Shown here: piece by piece, positions 1 to 13,009 of the stretch
Layout: the number at the start of each line of letters is the position of its first letter
Position numbering within the stretch: position 1 is the stretch's first letter
DNA from: Sacculina carcini
Lineage: Eukaryota > Arthropoda > Thecostraca > Sacculinidae
Assembly (NCBI GenBank): GCA_916048095.2
Contig: OU696595.1
Span: 6,327,165-6,391,164, forward strand
Reading direction: 5' to 3'
Length of the DNA stretch: 64,000 nucleotides
Notes under the pieces: generated by a model
The model's input: only the letters and a program-made list of their open reading frames with translations
What the model was told of the DNA's origin: nothing
Databases searched by the model: none
Program-made: the position numbers and the translations under genes

Positions 1-199
1 ACTTAGGGCACACTTAGGTAACACTTAGGGCACACTTAGGGCACACTTAGGGCACACTTAGGGCACACTTAGGTAACACTTAGGGCACACTTAGGTAACA
101 CTTAGGGCACACTTAGGTAACACTTAGGGCACACTTAGGTAACACTTAGGGCACACTTAGGTAACACTTAGGTAACACTTGAGGCACACTTAGTTAACA
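1..199. repeat. Lead-in satellite, with a run of four B units
   Basis: This stretch continues the array from outside the window. Units 22-65 are four consecutive B units (GGGCA tails), an unusually long B run; elsewhere B units usually alternate with A units, giving a 22-bp dimer. After 66 the sequence is an A/B alternation, then a CACTTGAGGCA unit at 176 followed by CACTTAGTTAA. No higher-order copy of this piece could be matched with confidence because it is too short and low in landmarks. Confidence 0.85.
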
Positions 200-1200
200 C
201 TTAGGTAACACTTAGGTAACACTTAGGGCACACTTAGGCAACACTTAGGGCACACTTAGGTAACACTTAGGGCACACTTAGGTAACACTTAGGGCACACT
301 TAGGGTACACTTAGGTAACACTTGAGGCACACTTAGTTAACACTTAGGGCACACTTAGGGCACACTTAGGGCATACTTAGGTAACACTTAGGTAACACTT
401 AGGTAACACTTAGGTAACACTTAGGTAACACTTAGGGTACACTTAGTTAACACTTAGGGCACACTTAGGTAACACTCAGGTAACACTTTGGGCACACTTA
501 GGGCACACTTAGGGTACACTTAGGTAACACTTGGGTTACACTTAGGTAACACTTAGGGTACGCTTAGGTAACACTTAGGTAACACTTAGGTAACACTTAG
601 GACACACTTAGGTAACACTTAGGTAACACTTAGGTAACACTTAGGGCACACTTAGGGCACACTTAGGTAACACTTAGGTATCACTTAGGGCACACTTAGG
701 TAACACTTAGGGCACACTTAGGTAACACTTAGGTAACACTTAGGTAACACTTAGGTAACACTTAGGGTACACTTAGTTAACACTTAGGGCACACTTAGGT
801 AACACTTAGGTAACACTTAGGGCACACTTAGGTAACACTTAGGGCACACTTAGGTAACACTTATGTAACACTTAGGTAACACTTAGGTAACACTTAGGTA
901 ACACTTAGGGTACACTTAGGTAACACTTAGGGTACGCTTAGGTAACACTTAGGTAACACTTAGTTAACACTTAGGGCACACTTAGGTAACACTTAGGTAA
1001 CACTTAGGGCACACTTAGGTAACACTTAGGGCACACTTAGGTAACACTTATGTAACACTTAGGTAACATTTATGTAACACTTAGGTAACACTTAGGTAAC
1101 ACTTAGGTAACACTTAGGTAACACTTAGGGCACACTTAGGTAACACTTAGGGCACACTTAGGGCACACTTAGGTAACACTTAGGGCACACTTAGGTAACA
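200..1200. repeat. 1,001-bp tandem duplication, copy 1
   Basis: This is the first of two adjacent copies of a 91-unit segment. Rare units recur exactly 1,001 bp later: CACTTGAGGCA at 319 and 1320, CACTCAGGTAA at 473 and 1474, CACTTGGGTTA at 528 and 1529, and CATTTATGTAA at 1067 and 2068. A CACTTTGGGCA unit is also shared between the two copies and is not seen in the other relatives of this segment. In the stretches I compared directly I saw no difference between the copies, so the duplication looks very recent. The segment corresponds to the first part of the 2.46-kb higher-order repeat described below. Confidence 0.88.
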
Positions 1201-2228
1201 CTTAGGTAACACTTAGGTAACACTTAGGGCACACTTAGGCAACACTTAGGGCACACTTAGGTAACACTTAGGGCACACTTAGGTAACACTTAGGGCACAC
1301 TTAGGGTACACTTAGGTAACACTTGAGGCACACTTAGTTAACACTTAGGGCACACTTAGGGCACACTTAGGGCATACTTAGGTAACACTTAGGTAACACT
1401 TAGGTAACACTTAGGTAACACTTAGGTAACACTTAGGGTACACTTAGTTAACACTTAGGGCACACTTAGGTAACACTCAGGTAACACTTTGGGCACACTT
1501 AGGGCACACTTAGGGTACACTTAGGTAACACTTGGGTTACACTTAGGTAACACTTAGGGTACGCTTAGGTAACACTTAGGTAACACTTAGGTAACACTTA
1601 GGACACACTTAGGTAACACTTAGGTAACACTTAGGTAACACTTAGGGCACACTTAGGGCACACTTAGGTAACACTTAGGTATCACTTAGGGCACACTTAG
1701 GTAACACTTAGGGCACACTTAGGTAACACTTAGGTAACACTTAGGTAACACTTAGGTAACACTTAGGGTACACTTAGTTAACACTTAGGGCACACTTAGG
1801 TAACACTTAGGTAACACTTAGGGCACACTTAGGTAACACTTAGGGCACACTTAGGTAACACTTATGTAACACTTAGGTAACACTTAGGTAACACTTAGGT
1901 AACACTTAGGGTACACTTAGGTAACACTTAGGGTACGCTTAGGTAACACTTAGGTAACACTTAGTTAACACTTAGGGCACACTTAGGTAACACTTAGGTA
2001 ACACTTAGGGCACACTTAGGTAACACTTAGGGCACACTTAGGTAACACTTATGTAACACTTAGGTAACATTTATGTAACACTTAGGTAACACTTAGGTAA
2101 CACTTAGGTAACACTTAGGTAACACTTAGGGCACACTTAGGTAACACTTAGGGCACACTTAGGGCACACTTAGGTAACACTTAGGGCACACTTAGGTAAC
2201 ACTTAGGTAACACTTAGGTAACACTTAG
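1201..2228. repeat. 1,001-bp tandem duplication, copy 2
   Basis: This is the second copy of the 91-unit segment. Its identity with copy 1 runs out near 2228, where this copy continues with a GGGTA-tailed unit while the matching place near 1227 has a GGGCA unit. The sequence downstream then follows the longer 2.46-kb repeat: the GGGTA-TACTT junction unit at 2409 lies 880 bp after the CACTTGGGTTA landmark at 1529, as in the other full copies. Copy 2 is therefore probably the parental one and copy 1 a local back-duplication of its start. That order is inference. Confidence 0.85.
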
Positions 2229-3730
2229 GGTACACTTAGGTAACACTTAGGGTACGCTTAGGTAACACTTAGGTAACACTTAGGTAACACTTAGGACACA
2301 CTTAGGTAACACTTAGGTAACACTTAGGTAACACTTAGGTAACACTTAGGGCACACTTAGGGCACACTTAGGTAACACTTAGGTAACACTTAGGGCACAC
2401 TTAGGGTATACTTAGGTAACACTTAGGTAACACTTAGGGCACACTTAGGTAACACTTAGGGCACACTTAGGTAACACTTAGGTAACACTTAGGGCACACT
2501 TAGGTAACACTTAGGGCACACTTAGGTAACACTTAGGTAACACTTAGGGCACACTTAGGTAACACTTAGGTAACACTTAGGGCACACTTAGGTAACACTT
2601 AGGTAACACTTAGGTAACACTTAGGTAACATTTAGGTAACACTTAGGGCACACTTAGGTAACACTTAGGTAACACTTAGGTAACACTTAGGTAACACTTA
2701 GGGCACACTTAGGTAACACTTAGGGCACACTTAGGTAACACTTAGGGCACACTTAGGTAACACTTAGGTAACACTTAGGGCACACTTAGGTAACACTTAT
2801 GTAACACTTAGGTAACACTTAGGTAACATTTATGTAACACTTAGGTAACACTTAGGGCACACTTAGGTAACACTTAGGTAACACTTAGGTAACACTTAGG
2901 GCACACTTAGGTAACACTTAGGGTACACTTAGGTAACACTTAGGTAACACTTAGGGCACGCTTAGGTAACACTTAGGGCACACTTAGGCAACACTTAGGT
3001 AACACTTAGGTAACACTTAGGTAACACTTAGGTAACACTTAGGTAACACTTAGGGTACACTTAGTTAACACTTAGGGCACACTTAGGTAACACTTATGTA
3101 ACACTTAGGTAACACTTAGGTAACATTTATGTAACACTTAGGTAACACTTAGGGCACACTTAGGTAACACTTAGGTAACACTTAGGTAACACTTAGGGCA
3201 CACTTAGGTAACACTTAGGGCACACTTAGGTAACACTTAGGGCACACTTAGGTAACACTTAGGGCACACTTAGGTAACACTTAGGGCACACTTAGGTAAC
3301 ACTTAGGTAACACTTGAGGCACACTTAGTTAACACTTAGGGCACACTTAGGTAACACTTAGGGCATACTTAGGTAACACTTAGGTAACACTTAGGTAACA
3401 CTTAGGTAACACTTAGGTAACACTTAGGTAACACTTAGGTAACACTTAGGGTACACTTAGTTAACACTTAGGGCACACTTAGGTAACACTTAGGTAACAC
3501 TTAGGGCACACTTAGGTAACACTTAGGGCACACTTAGGTAACACTTATGTAACACTTAGGTAACATTTATGTAACACTTAGGTAACACTTAGGTAAGACT
3601 TAGGTAACACTTAGGTAACACTTAGGGCACACTTAGGTAACACTTAGGGCACACTTAGGGCACACTTAGGTAACACTTAGGGTACACTTAGGTAACACTT
3701 AGGGTACACTTAGGTAACACTTAGGTAACA
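1320..3730. repeat. 2.46-kb higher-order repeat, leftmost full copy
   Basis: The landmarks run in the order shared by all full copies of this higher-order repeat: CACTTGAGGCA (1320), CACTCAGGTAA (1474), CACTTGGGTTA (1529), CATTTATGTAA (2068), a TACTTAGGTAA unit after GGGTA (2409), CGCTTAGGTAA after GGGCA (2959) and GACTTAGGTAA (3597). Measured from the CACTTGGGTTA unit, the 2409 landmark is at +880 and the 2959 landmark at +1430, the same distances as in the copies anchored at 6732, 9196, 22352 and 27335. The end is uncertain because the last third has itself been duplicated with a 1,089-bp period. Confidence 0.75.
2641..3729. repeat. 1,089-bp tandem duplication, copy 1
   Basis: This is a 99-unit segment repeated immediately downstream. 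The CGCTTAGGTAA unit at 2959 recurs at 4048 and the GACTTAGGTAA unit at 3597 recurs at 4686, both at exactly 1,089 bp. A CACTTAGGCAA unit follows each CGCTTAGGTAA landmark after two intervening units. The segment corresponds to the last part of the 2.46-kb higher-order repeat, so together with the 1,001-bp duplication both ends of that repeat have been locally amplified here. Confidence 0.82.
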
Positions 3731-4780
3731 CTTAGGGCACACTTAGGTAACACTTAGGTAACACTTAGGTAACACTTAGGTAACACTTAGGGCACACTTA
3801 GGTAACACTTAGGGCACACTTAGGTAACACTTAGGGCACACTTAGGTAACACTTAGGTAACACTTAGGGCACACTTAGGTAACACTTATGTAACACTTAG
3901 GTAACACTTAGGTAACATTTATGTAACACTTAGGTAACACTTAGGGCACACTTAGGTAACACTTAGGTAACACTTAGGTAACACTTAGGGCACACTTAGG
4001 TAACACTTAGGGTACACTTAGGTAACACTTAGGTAACACTTAGGGCACGCTTAGGTAACACTTAGGGCACACTTAGGCAACACTTAGGTAACACTTAGGT
4101 AACACTTAGGTAACACTTAGGTAACACTTAGGTAACACTTAGGGTACACTTAGTTAACACTTAGGGCACACTTAGGTAACACTTATGTAACACTTAGGTA
4201 ACACTTAGGTAACATTTATGTAACACTTAGGTAACACTTAGGGCACACTTAGGTAACACTTAGGTAACACTTAGGTAACACTTAGGGCACACTTAGGTAA
4301 CACTTAGGGCACACTTAGGTAACACTTAGGGCACACTTAGGTAACACTTAGGGCACACTTAGGTAACACTTAGGGCACACTTAGGTAACACTTAGGTAAC
4401 ACTTGAGGCACACTTAGTTAACACTTAGGGCACACTTAGGTAACACTTAGGGCATACTTAGGTAACACTTAGTTAACACTTAGGTAACACTTAGGTAACA
4501 CTTAGGTAACACTTAGGTAACACTTAGGTAACACTTAGGGTACACTTAGTTAACACTTAGGGCACACTTAGGTAACACTTAGGTAACACTTAGGGCACAC
4601 TTAGGTAACACTTAGGGCACACTTAGGTAACACTTATGTAACACTTAGGTAACATTTATGTAACACTTAGGTAACACTTAGGTAAGACTTAGGTAACACT
4701 TAGGTAACACTTAGGGCACACTTAGGTAACACTTAGGGCACACTTAGGGCACACTTAGGTAACACTTAGGGCACACTTAG
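3730..4780. repeat. 1,089-bp tandem duplication, copy 2
   Basis: This is the second copy of the 99-unit segment. It differs from copy 1 by isolated substitutions: for example, a CACTTAGTTAA unit near 4460 stands where copy 1 has CACTTAGGTAA. Correspondence ends near 4.75-4.78 kb, where this copy has a GGGCA unit and copy 1 a GGGTA unit, after which the two diverge. Confidence 0.8.
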
Positions 4781-6522
4781 GTAACACTTAGGTAACACTT
4801 AGGGTACACTTAGGTAACACTTAGGGTACACTTAGGTAACACTTAGGTAACACTTAGGTAACACTTAGGACACACTTAGGTAACACTTAGGTAACACTTA
4901 GGTAACACTTAGGTAACACTTAGGGCACACTTAGGGCACACTTAGGTAACACTTAGGTAACACTTAGGGCACACTTAGGTAACACTTAGGGCACACTTAG
5001 GTAACACTTAGGTAACACTTAGGTAACACTTAGGTAACACTTAGGGTACACTTAGGTAACACTTAGGGCACACTTAGGTAACACTTAGGTAACACTTAGG
5101 TAACACTTAGGTAACACTTAGGGTACACTTAGTTAACACTTAGGGCACACTTATGTAACACTTAGGTAACACTTAGGGCACACTTAGGTAACACTTAGGG
5201 CACACTTAGGTAACACTTATGTAACACTTAGGGCACACTTAGGGTACACTTAGGTAACACTTGAGGCACGCTTAGTTAACACTTAGGGCACACTTAGGGC
5301 ACACTTAGGGCATACTTAGGTAACACTTAGGTAACACTTAGGTAACACTTAGGTAACACTTACGTAACACTTAGGGTACACTTAGTTAACACTTAGGGCA
5401 CACTTAGGTAACACTCAGGTAACACTTAGGGCACACTTAGGGCACACTTAGGGCACACTTAGGTAACACTTGGGTTACACTTAGGTAACACTTAGGGTAC
5501 ACTTAGGTAACACTTAGGTAACACTTAGGTAACACTTAGGACACACTTAGGTAACACTTAGGTAACACTTAGGTAACACTTAGGGCACACTTAGGGCACA
5601 CTTAGGTAACACTTAGGTATCACTTAGGGCACACTTAGGTAACACTTAGGGCACACTTAGGTAACACTTAGGTAACACTTAGGTAACACTTAGGTAACAC
5701 TTAGGGTACACTTAGTTAACACTTAGGGCACACTTAGGTAACACTTAGGTAACACTTAGGGCACACTTAGGTAACACTTAGGGCACACTTAGGTAACACT
5801 TATGTAACACTTAGGTAACACTTAGGTAACACTTAGGTAACACTTAGGGTACACTTAGGTAACACTTAGGGTACGCTTAGGTAACACTTAGGTAACACTT
5901 AGTTAACACTTAGGGCACACTTAGGTAACACTTAGGTAACACTTAGGGCACACTTAGGTAACACTTAGGGCACACTTAGGTAACACTTATGTAACACTTA
6001 GGTAACATTTATGTAAAACTTAGGTAACACTTAGGTAACACTTAGGTAACACTTAGGTAACACTTAGGTAACACTTAGGTAACACTTAGGGCACACTTAG
6101 GTAACACTTAGGGCACACTTAGGGCACACTTAGGTAACACTTAGGGCACACTTAGGTAACACTTAGGTAACACTTAGGGCACACTTAGGCAACACTTAGG
6201 TAACACTTAGGGCACACTTAGGTAACACTTAGGGCACACTTAGGGCACACTTAGGGCACACTTAGGGCACACTTAGGTAACACTTAGGGCACACTTAGGT
6301 AACACTTAGGGCACACTTAGGTAACACTTAGGGCACACTTAGGTAACACTTAGGGCACACTTAGGTAACACTTAGGTAACACTTGAGGCACACTTAGTTA
6401 ACACTTAGGTAACACTTAGGTAACACTTAGGGCACACTTAGGCAACACTTAGGGCACACTTAGGTAACACTTAGGGCACACTTAGGTAACACTTAGGGCA
6501 CACTTAGGGTACACTTAGGTAA
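4781..6522. repeat. Diverged partial copy of the 2.46-kb repeat and B-rich spacer
   Basis: The landmarks CACTTGAGGCA (5258), CACTCAGGTAA (5412), CACTTGGGTTA (5467) and CATTTATGTAA (6006) repeat those at 319, 473, 528 and 1067 at an offset of 4,939 bp (449 units). This copy carries private changes: CGCTTAGTTAA at 5269, CACTTACGTAA at 5357, and an ordinary CACTTAGGGCA unit where the 0.2-2.2 kb copies have CACTTTGGGCA. Similarity ends near 6.1 kb. The remaining part contains a run of four B units at about 6231-6277 and a second CACTTGAGGCA near 6.38 kb. No gene is present. Confidence 0.75.
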
Positions 6523-8800
6523 CACTTGAGGCACACTTAGTTAACACTTAGGGCACACTTAGGGCACACTTAGGGCATACTTAGGTAACACTTAGGTAAC
6601 ACTTAGGTAACACTTAGGTAACACTTAGGTAACACTTAGGGTACACTTAGTTAACACTTAGGGCACACTTAGGTAACACTCAGGTAACACTTAGGGCACA
6701 CTTAGGGCACACTTAGGGTACACTTAGGTAACACTTGGGTTACACTTAGGTAACACTTAGGGTACACTTAGGTAACACTTAGGTAACACTTAGGTAACAC
6801 TTAGGACACACTTAGGTAACACTTAGGTAACACTTAGGTAACACTTAGGGCACACTTAGGGCACACTTAGGTAACACTTAGGTATCACTTAGGGCACACT
6901 TAGGTAACACTTAGGGCACACTTAGGTAACACTTAGGTAACACTTAGGTAACACTTAGGTAACACTTAGGGTACACTTAGTTAACACTTAGGGCACACTT
7001 AGGTAACACTTAGGTAACACTTAGGGCACACTTAGGTAACACTTAGGGCACACTTAGGTAACACTTATGTAACACTTAGGTAACACTTAGGTAACACTTA
7101 GGTAACACTTAGGGTACACTTAGGTAACACTTAGGGTACGCTTAGGTAACACTTAGGTAACACTTAGTTAACACTTAGGGCACACTTAGGTAACACTTAG
7201 GTAACACTTAGGGCACACTTAGGTAACACTTAGGGCACACTTAGGTAACACTTATGTAACACTTAGGTAACATTTATGTAACACTTAGGTAACACTTAGG
7301 TAACACTTAGGTAACACTTAGGTAACACTTAGGGCACACTTAGGTAACACTTAGGCCACACTTAGGGCACACTTAGGTAACACTTAGGGCACACTTAGGT
7401 AACACTTAGGTAACACTTAGGTAACACTTAGGGTACACTTAGGTAACACTTAGGGTACGCTTAGGTAACACTTAGGTAACACTTAGGTAACACTTAGGAC
7501 ACACTTAGGTAACACTTAGGTAACACTTAGGTAACACTTAGGTAACACTTAGGGCACACTTAGGGCACACTTAGGTAACACTTAGGTAACACTTAGGGCA
7601 CACTTAGGGTATACTTAGGTAACACTTAGGTAACACTTAGGGCACACTTAGGTAACACTTAGGGCACACTTAGGTAACACTTAGGTAACACTTAGGGCAC
7701 ACTTAGGTAACACTTAGGGCACACTTAGGTAACACTTAGGTAACACTTAGGGCACACTTAGGTAACACTTAGGTAACACTTAGGGCACACTTAGGTAACA
7801 CTTAGGTAACACTTAGGTAACACTTAGGTAACACTTAGGTAACACTTAGGGCACACTTAGGTAACACTTAGGTAACACTTAGGTAACACTTAGGTAACAC
7901 TTAGGGCACACTTAGGTAACACTTAGGGCACACTTAGGTAACACTTAGGGCACACTTAGGTAACACTTAGGTAACACTTAGGGCACACTTAGGTAACACT
8001 TATGTAACACTTAGGTAACACTTAGGTAACATTTATGTAACACTTAGGTAACACTTAGGGCACACTTAGGTAACACTTAGGTAACACTTAGGTAACACTT
8101 AGGGCACACTTAGGTAACACTTAGGGTACACTTAGGTAACACTTAGGTAACACTTAGGGCACGCTTAGGTAACACTTAGGGCACACTTAGGCAACACTTA
8201 GGTAACACTTAGGTAACACTTAGGTAACACTTAGGTAACACTTAGGTAACACTTAGGGTACACTTAGGTAACACTTAGGGCACACTTAGGTAACACTTAT
8301 GTAACACTTAGGTAACACTTAGGTAACATTTATGTAACACTTAGGTAACACTTAGGGCACACTTAGGTAACACTTAGGGCACACTTAGGTAACACTTAGG
8401 GCACACTTAGGTAACACTTAGGGCACACTTAGGTATCACTTAGGGCACACTTAGGTAACACTTAGGTAACACTTGAGGCACACTTAGTTAACACTTAGGG
8501 CACACTTAGGTAACACTTAGGGCATACTTAGGTAACACTTAGGTAACACTTAGGTAACACTTAGGTAACACTTAGGTAACACTTAGGTAACACTTAGGTA
8601 ACACTTAGGGTACACTTAGTTAACACTTAGGGCACACTTAGGTAACACTTAGGTAACACTTAGGGCACACTTAGGTAACACTTAGGGCACACTTAGGTAA
8701 CACTTATGTAACACTTAGGTAACATTTATGTAACACTTAGGTAACACTTAGGTAAGACTTAGGTAACACTTAGGTAACACTTAGGGCACACTTAGGTAAC
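6523..8800. repeat. 2.46-kb higher-order repeat, copy anchored at 6732
   Basis: The full landmark set is present: CACTTGAGGCA 6523, CACTCAGGTAA 6677, CACTTGGGTTA 6732, CATTTATGTAA 7271, CACTTAGGCCA in line 7321, the GGGTA-TACTT junction 7612, GCA-CGCTT junction 8162 and GACTTAGGTAA 8756. The next copy follows at +2,464 bp (CACTTGGGTTA at 9196, CGCTTAGGTAA at 10626). Between 8121 and 8162 this copy has two A units before the GGGCA-CGCTT junction, while the copy at 26.3 kb has one, which is a clean single-unit difference. Confidence 0.8.
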
Positions 8801-8986
8801 ACTTAGGGTACGCTTAGGTAACACTTAGGTAACACTTAGTTAACACTTAGGGCACACTTAGGTAACACTTAGGTAACACTTAGGGCACACTTAGGTAACA
8901 CTTAGGGCACACTTAGGTAACACTTATGTAACACTTAGGTAACATTTATGTAACACTTAGGTAACACTTAGGTAACACTTAGGTAA

Positions 8987-11280
8987 CACTTAGGTAACAC
9001 TTAGGGCACACTTAGGTAACACTTAGGGCACACTTAGGGCACACTTAGGGCATACTTAGGTAACACTTAGGTAACACTTAGGTAACACTTAGGTAACACT
9101 TAGGGTACACTTAGTTAACACTTAGGGCACACTTAGGTAACACTCAGGTAACACTTAGGGCACACTTAGGGCACACTTAGGGTACACTTAGGTAACACTT
9201 GGGTTACACTTAGGTAACACTTAGGGTACACTTAGGTAACACTTAGGTAACACTTAGGTAACACTTAGGACACACTTAGGTAACACTTAGGTAACACTTA
9301 GGTAACACTTAGGGCACACTTAGGGCACACTTAGGTAACACTTAGGTATCACTTAGGGCACACTTAGGTAACACTTAGGGCACACTTAGGTAACACTTAG
9401 GTAACACTTAGGTAACACTTAGGTAACACTTAGGGTACACTTAGTTAACACTTAGGGCACACTTAGGTAACACTTAGGTAACACTTAGGGCACACTTAGG
9501 TAACACTTAGGGCACACTTAGGTAACACTTATGTAACACTTAGGTAACACTTAGGTAACACTTAGGTAACACTTAGGGTACACTTAGGTAACACTTAGGG
9601 TACGCTTAGGTAACACTTAGGTAACACTTAGTTAACACTTAGGGCACACTTAGGTAACACTTAGGTAACACTTAGGGCACACTTAGGTAACACTTAGGGC
9701 ACACTTAGGTAACACTTATGTAACACTTAGGTAACATTTATGTAACACTTAGGTAACACTTAGGTAACACTTAGGTAACACTTAGGTAACACTTAGGGCA
9801 CACTTAGGTAACACTTAGGGCACACTTAGGGCACACTTAGGTAACACTTAGGGCACACTTAGGTAACACTTAGGTAACACTTAGGTAACACTTAGGGTAC
9901 ACTTAGGTAGCACTTAGGGTACGCTTAGGTAACACTTAGGTAACACTTAGGTAACACTTAGGACACACTTAGGTAACACTTAGGTAACACTTAGGTAACA
10001 CTTAGGTAACACTTAGGGCACACTTAGGGCACACTTAGGTAACACTTAGGTAACACTTAGGGCACACTTAGGGTATACTTAGGTAACACTTAGGTAACAC
10101 TTAGGGCACACTTAGGTAACACTTAGGGCACACTTAGGTAACACTTAGGTAACACTTAGGGCACACTTAGGTAACACTTAGGGCACACTTAGGTAACACT
10201 TAGGTAACACTTAGGGCACACTTAGGTAACACTTAGGTAACACTTAGGGCACACTTAGGTAACACTTAGGTAACACTTAGGTAACACTTAGGTAACACTT
10301 AGGTAACACTTAGGGCACACTTAGGTAACACTTAGGTAACACTTAGGTAACACTTAGGTAACACTTAGGGCACACTTAGGTAACACTTAGGGCACACTTA
10401 GGTAACACTTAGGGCACACTTAGGTAACACTTAGGTAACACTTAGGGCACACTTAGGTAACACTTATGTAACACTTAGGTAACACTTAGGTAACATTTAT
10501 GTAACACTTAGGTAACACTTAGGGCACACTTAGGTAACACTTAGGTAACACTTAGGTAACACTTAGGGCACACTTAGGTAACACTTAGGGTACACTTAGG
10601 TAACACTTAGGTAACACTTAGGGCACGCTTAGGTAACACTTAGGGCACACTTAGGCAACACTTAGGTAACACTTAGGTAACACTTAGGTAACACTTAGGT
10701 AACACTTAGGTAACACTTAGGTAACACTTAGGGTACACTTAGTTAACACTTAGGGCACACTTAGGTAACACTTATGTAACACTTAGGTAACACTTAGGTA
10801 ACATTTATGTAACACTTAGGTAACACTTAGGGCACACTTAGGTAACACTTAGGTAACACTTAGGTAACACTTAGGGCACACTTAGGTAACACTTAGGGCA
10901 CACTTAGGTAACACTTAGGGCACACTTAGGTAACACTTAGGGCACACTTAGGTAACACTTAGGTAACACTTGAGGCACACTTAGTTAAAACTTAGGGCAC
11001 ACTTAGGTAACACTTAGGGCATACTTAGGTAACACTTAGGTAACACTTAGGTAACACTTAGGTAACACTTAGGTAACACTTAGGTAACACTTAGGTAACA
11101 CTTAGGGTACACTTAGTTAACACTTAGGGCACACTTAGGTAACACTTAGGTAACACTTAGGGCACACTTAGGTAACACTTAGGGCACACTTAGGTAACAC
11201 TTATGTAACACTTAGGTAACATTTATGTAACACTTAGGTAACACTTAGGTAAGACTTAGGTAAGACTTAGGTAACACTTA
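8987..11280. repeat. 2.46-kb higher-order repeat, copy anchored at 9196
   Basis: Landmarks: CACTCAGGTAA 9141, CACTTGGGTTA 9196, CATTTATGTAA 9735, GGGTA-TACTT junction 10076 and GCA-CGCTT junction 10626, all 2,464 bp after those of the previous copy. The CACTTGAGGCA unit expected near 8987 is absent, so the left edge is altered. Near the right end two GACTTAGGTAA units lie in a row (11253 and 11264), where the other copies have one; the same doublet occurs at 29392. The block diverges from its partner by about 11.28 kb. Confidence 0.78.
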
Positions 11281-13009
11281 GGGCACACTTAGGTAACACT
11301 TAGGGCACACTTAGGGCACACTTAGGTAACACTTAGGGCACACTTAGGTAACACTTAGGTAACACTTAGGGTACACTTAGGTAACACTTAGGGTACACTT
11401 AGGTAACACTTAGGTAACACTTAGGTAACACTTAGGACACACTTAGGTAACACTTAGGTAACACTTAGGTAACACTTAGGTAACACTTAGGGCACACTTA
11501 GGGCACACTTAGGTAACACTTAGGTAACACTTAGGGCACACTTAGGTAACACTTAGGGCACACTTAGGTAACACTTAAGTAACACTTAGGTAACACTTAG
11601 GTAACACTTAGGGTACACTTAGGTAACACTTAGGGCACACTTAGGTAACACTTAGGTAACACTTAGGTAACACTTAGGTAACACTTAGGGTACACTTAGT
11701 TAACACTTAGGGCACACTTATGTAACACTTAGGTAACACTTAGGGCACACTTAGGTAACACTTAGGGCACACTTAGGTAAAACTTAGGGAACACTTAGGT
11801 AACACTTAGGGCACACTTAGGGCATACTTAGGTAACACTTAGGTAACACTTAGGGCACACTTAGGTAACACTTAGGGCACACTTAGGTAACACTTAGGTA
11901 ACACTTAGGGCACACAAGGGTAACACTTAGGGCACACTTAGGTAACACTTAGGTAACACTTAGGGCACACTTAGGTAACACTTAGGTAACACTTAGGGCA
12001 CACTTAGGTAACACTTAGGTAACACTTAGGTAACACTTAGGGTACACTTAGTTAACACTTAGGGCACACTTAGGTAACACTTAGGTAACACTTAGGGCAC
12101 ACTTAGGTAACACTTAGGGCACACTTAGGTAACACTTATGTAACACTTAGGTAACATTTATGTAACACTTAGGTAACACTTAGGGCACACTTAGGTAACA
12201 CTTAGGGCACACTTAGGTAACACTTAGGGCACACTTAGGTAACACTTAGGGCACACTTAGGTAACACTTAGGGCATACTTAGGTAACACTTAGGTAACAC
12301 TTAGGTAACACTTAGGTAACACTTAGGTAACACTTAGGTAACACTTAGGTAACACTTAGGGTACACTTAGTTAACACTTAGGGCACACTTAGGTAACACT
12401 TAGGTAACACTTAGGGCACACTTAGGTAACACTTAGGTAACACTTATGTAACACTTAGGTAACATTTATGTAACACTTAGGTAACACTTAGGGCACACTT
12501 AGGTAACACTTAGGGCACACTTAGGTAACACTTAGGGCACACTTAGGTAACACTTAGGGCACACTTAGGTAACACTTAGGGCACACTTAGGTAACACTTA
12601 GGGCACACTTAGGTAACACTTAGGTAACACTTGAGGCACACTTAGTTAACACTTAGGGCACACTTAGGTAACACTTAGGGCACACTTAGGTAACACTTAG
12701 GTAACACTTAGGTAACATTTAGGTAACACTTAGGTAACACTTAGGTAACACTTAGGTAACACTTAGGGTACACTTAGTTAACACTTAGGGCACACTTAGG
12801 TAACACTTAGGTAACACTTAGGGCACACTTAGGTAACACTTAGGGCACACTTAGGTAACACTTATGTAACACTTAGGTAACATTTATGTAACACTTAGGT
12901 AACACTTAGGTAACACTTAGGTAACACTTAGGTAACACTTAGGGCACACTTAGGTAGCACTTAGGGCACACTTAGGGCACACTTAGGTAACACTTAGGGA
13001 ACACTTAGG
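11281..13009. repeat. About 1.6-kb higher-order repeat unit
   Basis: This begins the second domain of the array. The landmarks are CACTTAGGACA (11429), CACTTAAGTAA (11572), AACTTAGGGAA (11781) and CACAAGGGTAA (11913). The last two recur 1,595 bp later at 13376 and 13508, and the CACTTAGGACA unit recurs 1,672 bp later at 13101. The offset therefore changes by seven units inside the repeat, with no loss of the 11-bp phase. CACAAGGGTAA is the most altered unit type in the window, since it lacks the TTAG core. Confidence 0.65.

Noticed and set aside
22..65. G-quadruplex in runs of four B units (also near 6231-6277)
   Set aside because: The GGG tracts are separated by 8-base loops and A units supply only GG. 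Such structures would be weak and the runs are rare, so I do not call a feature.
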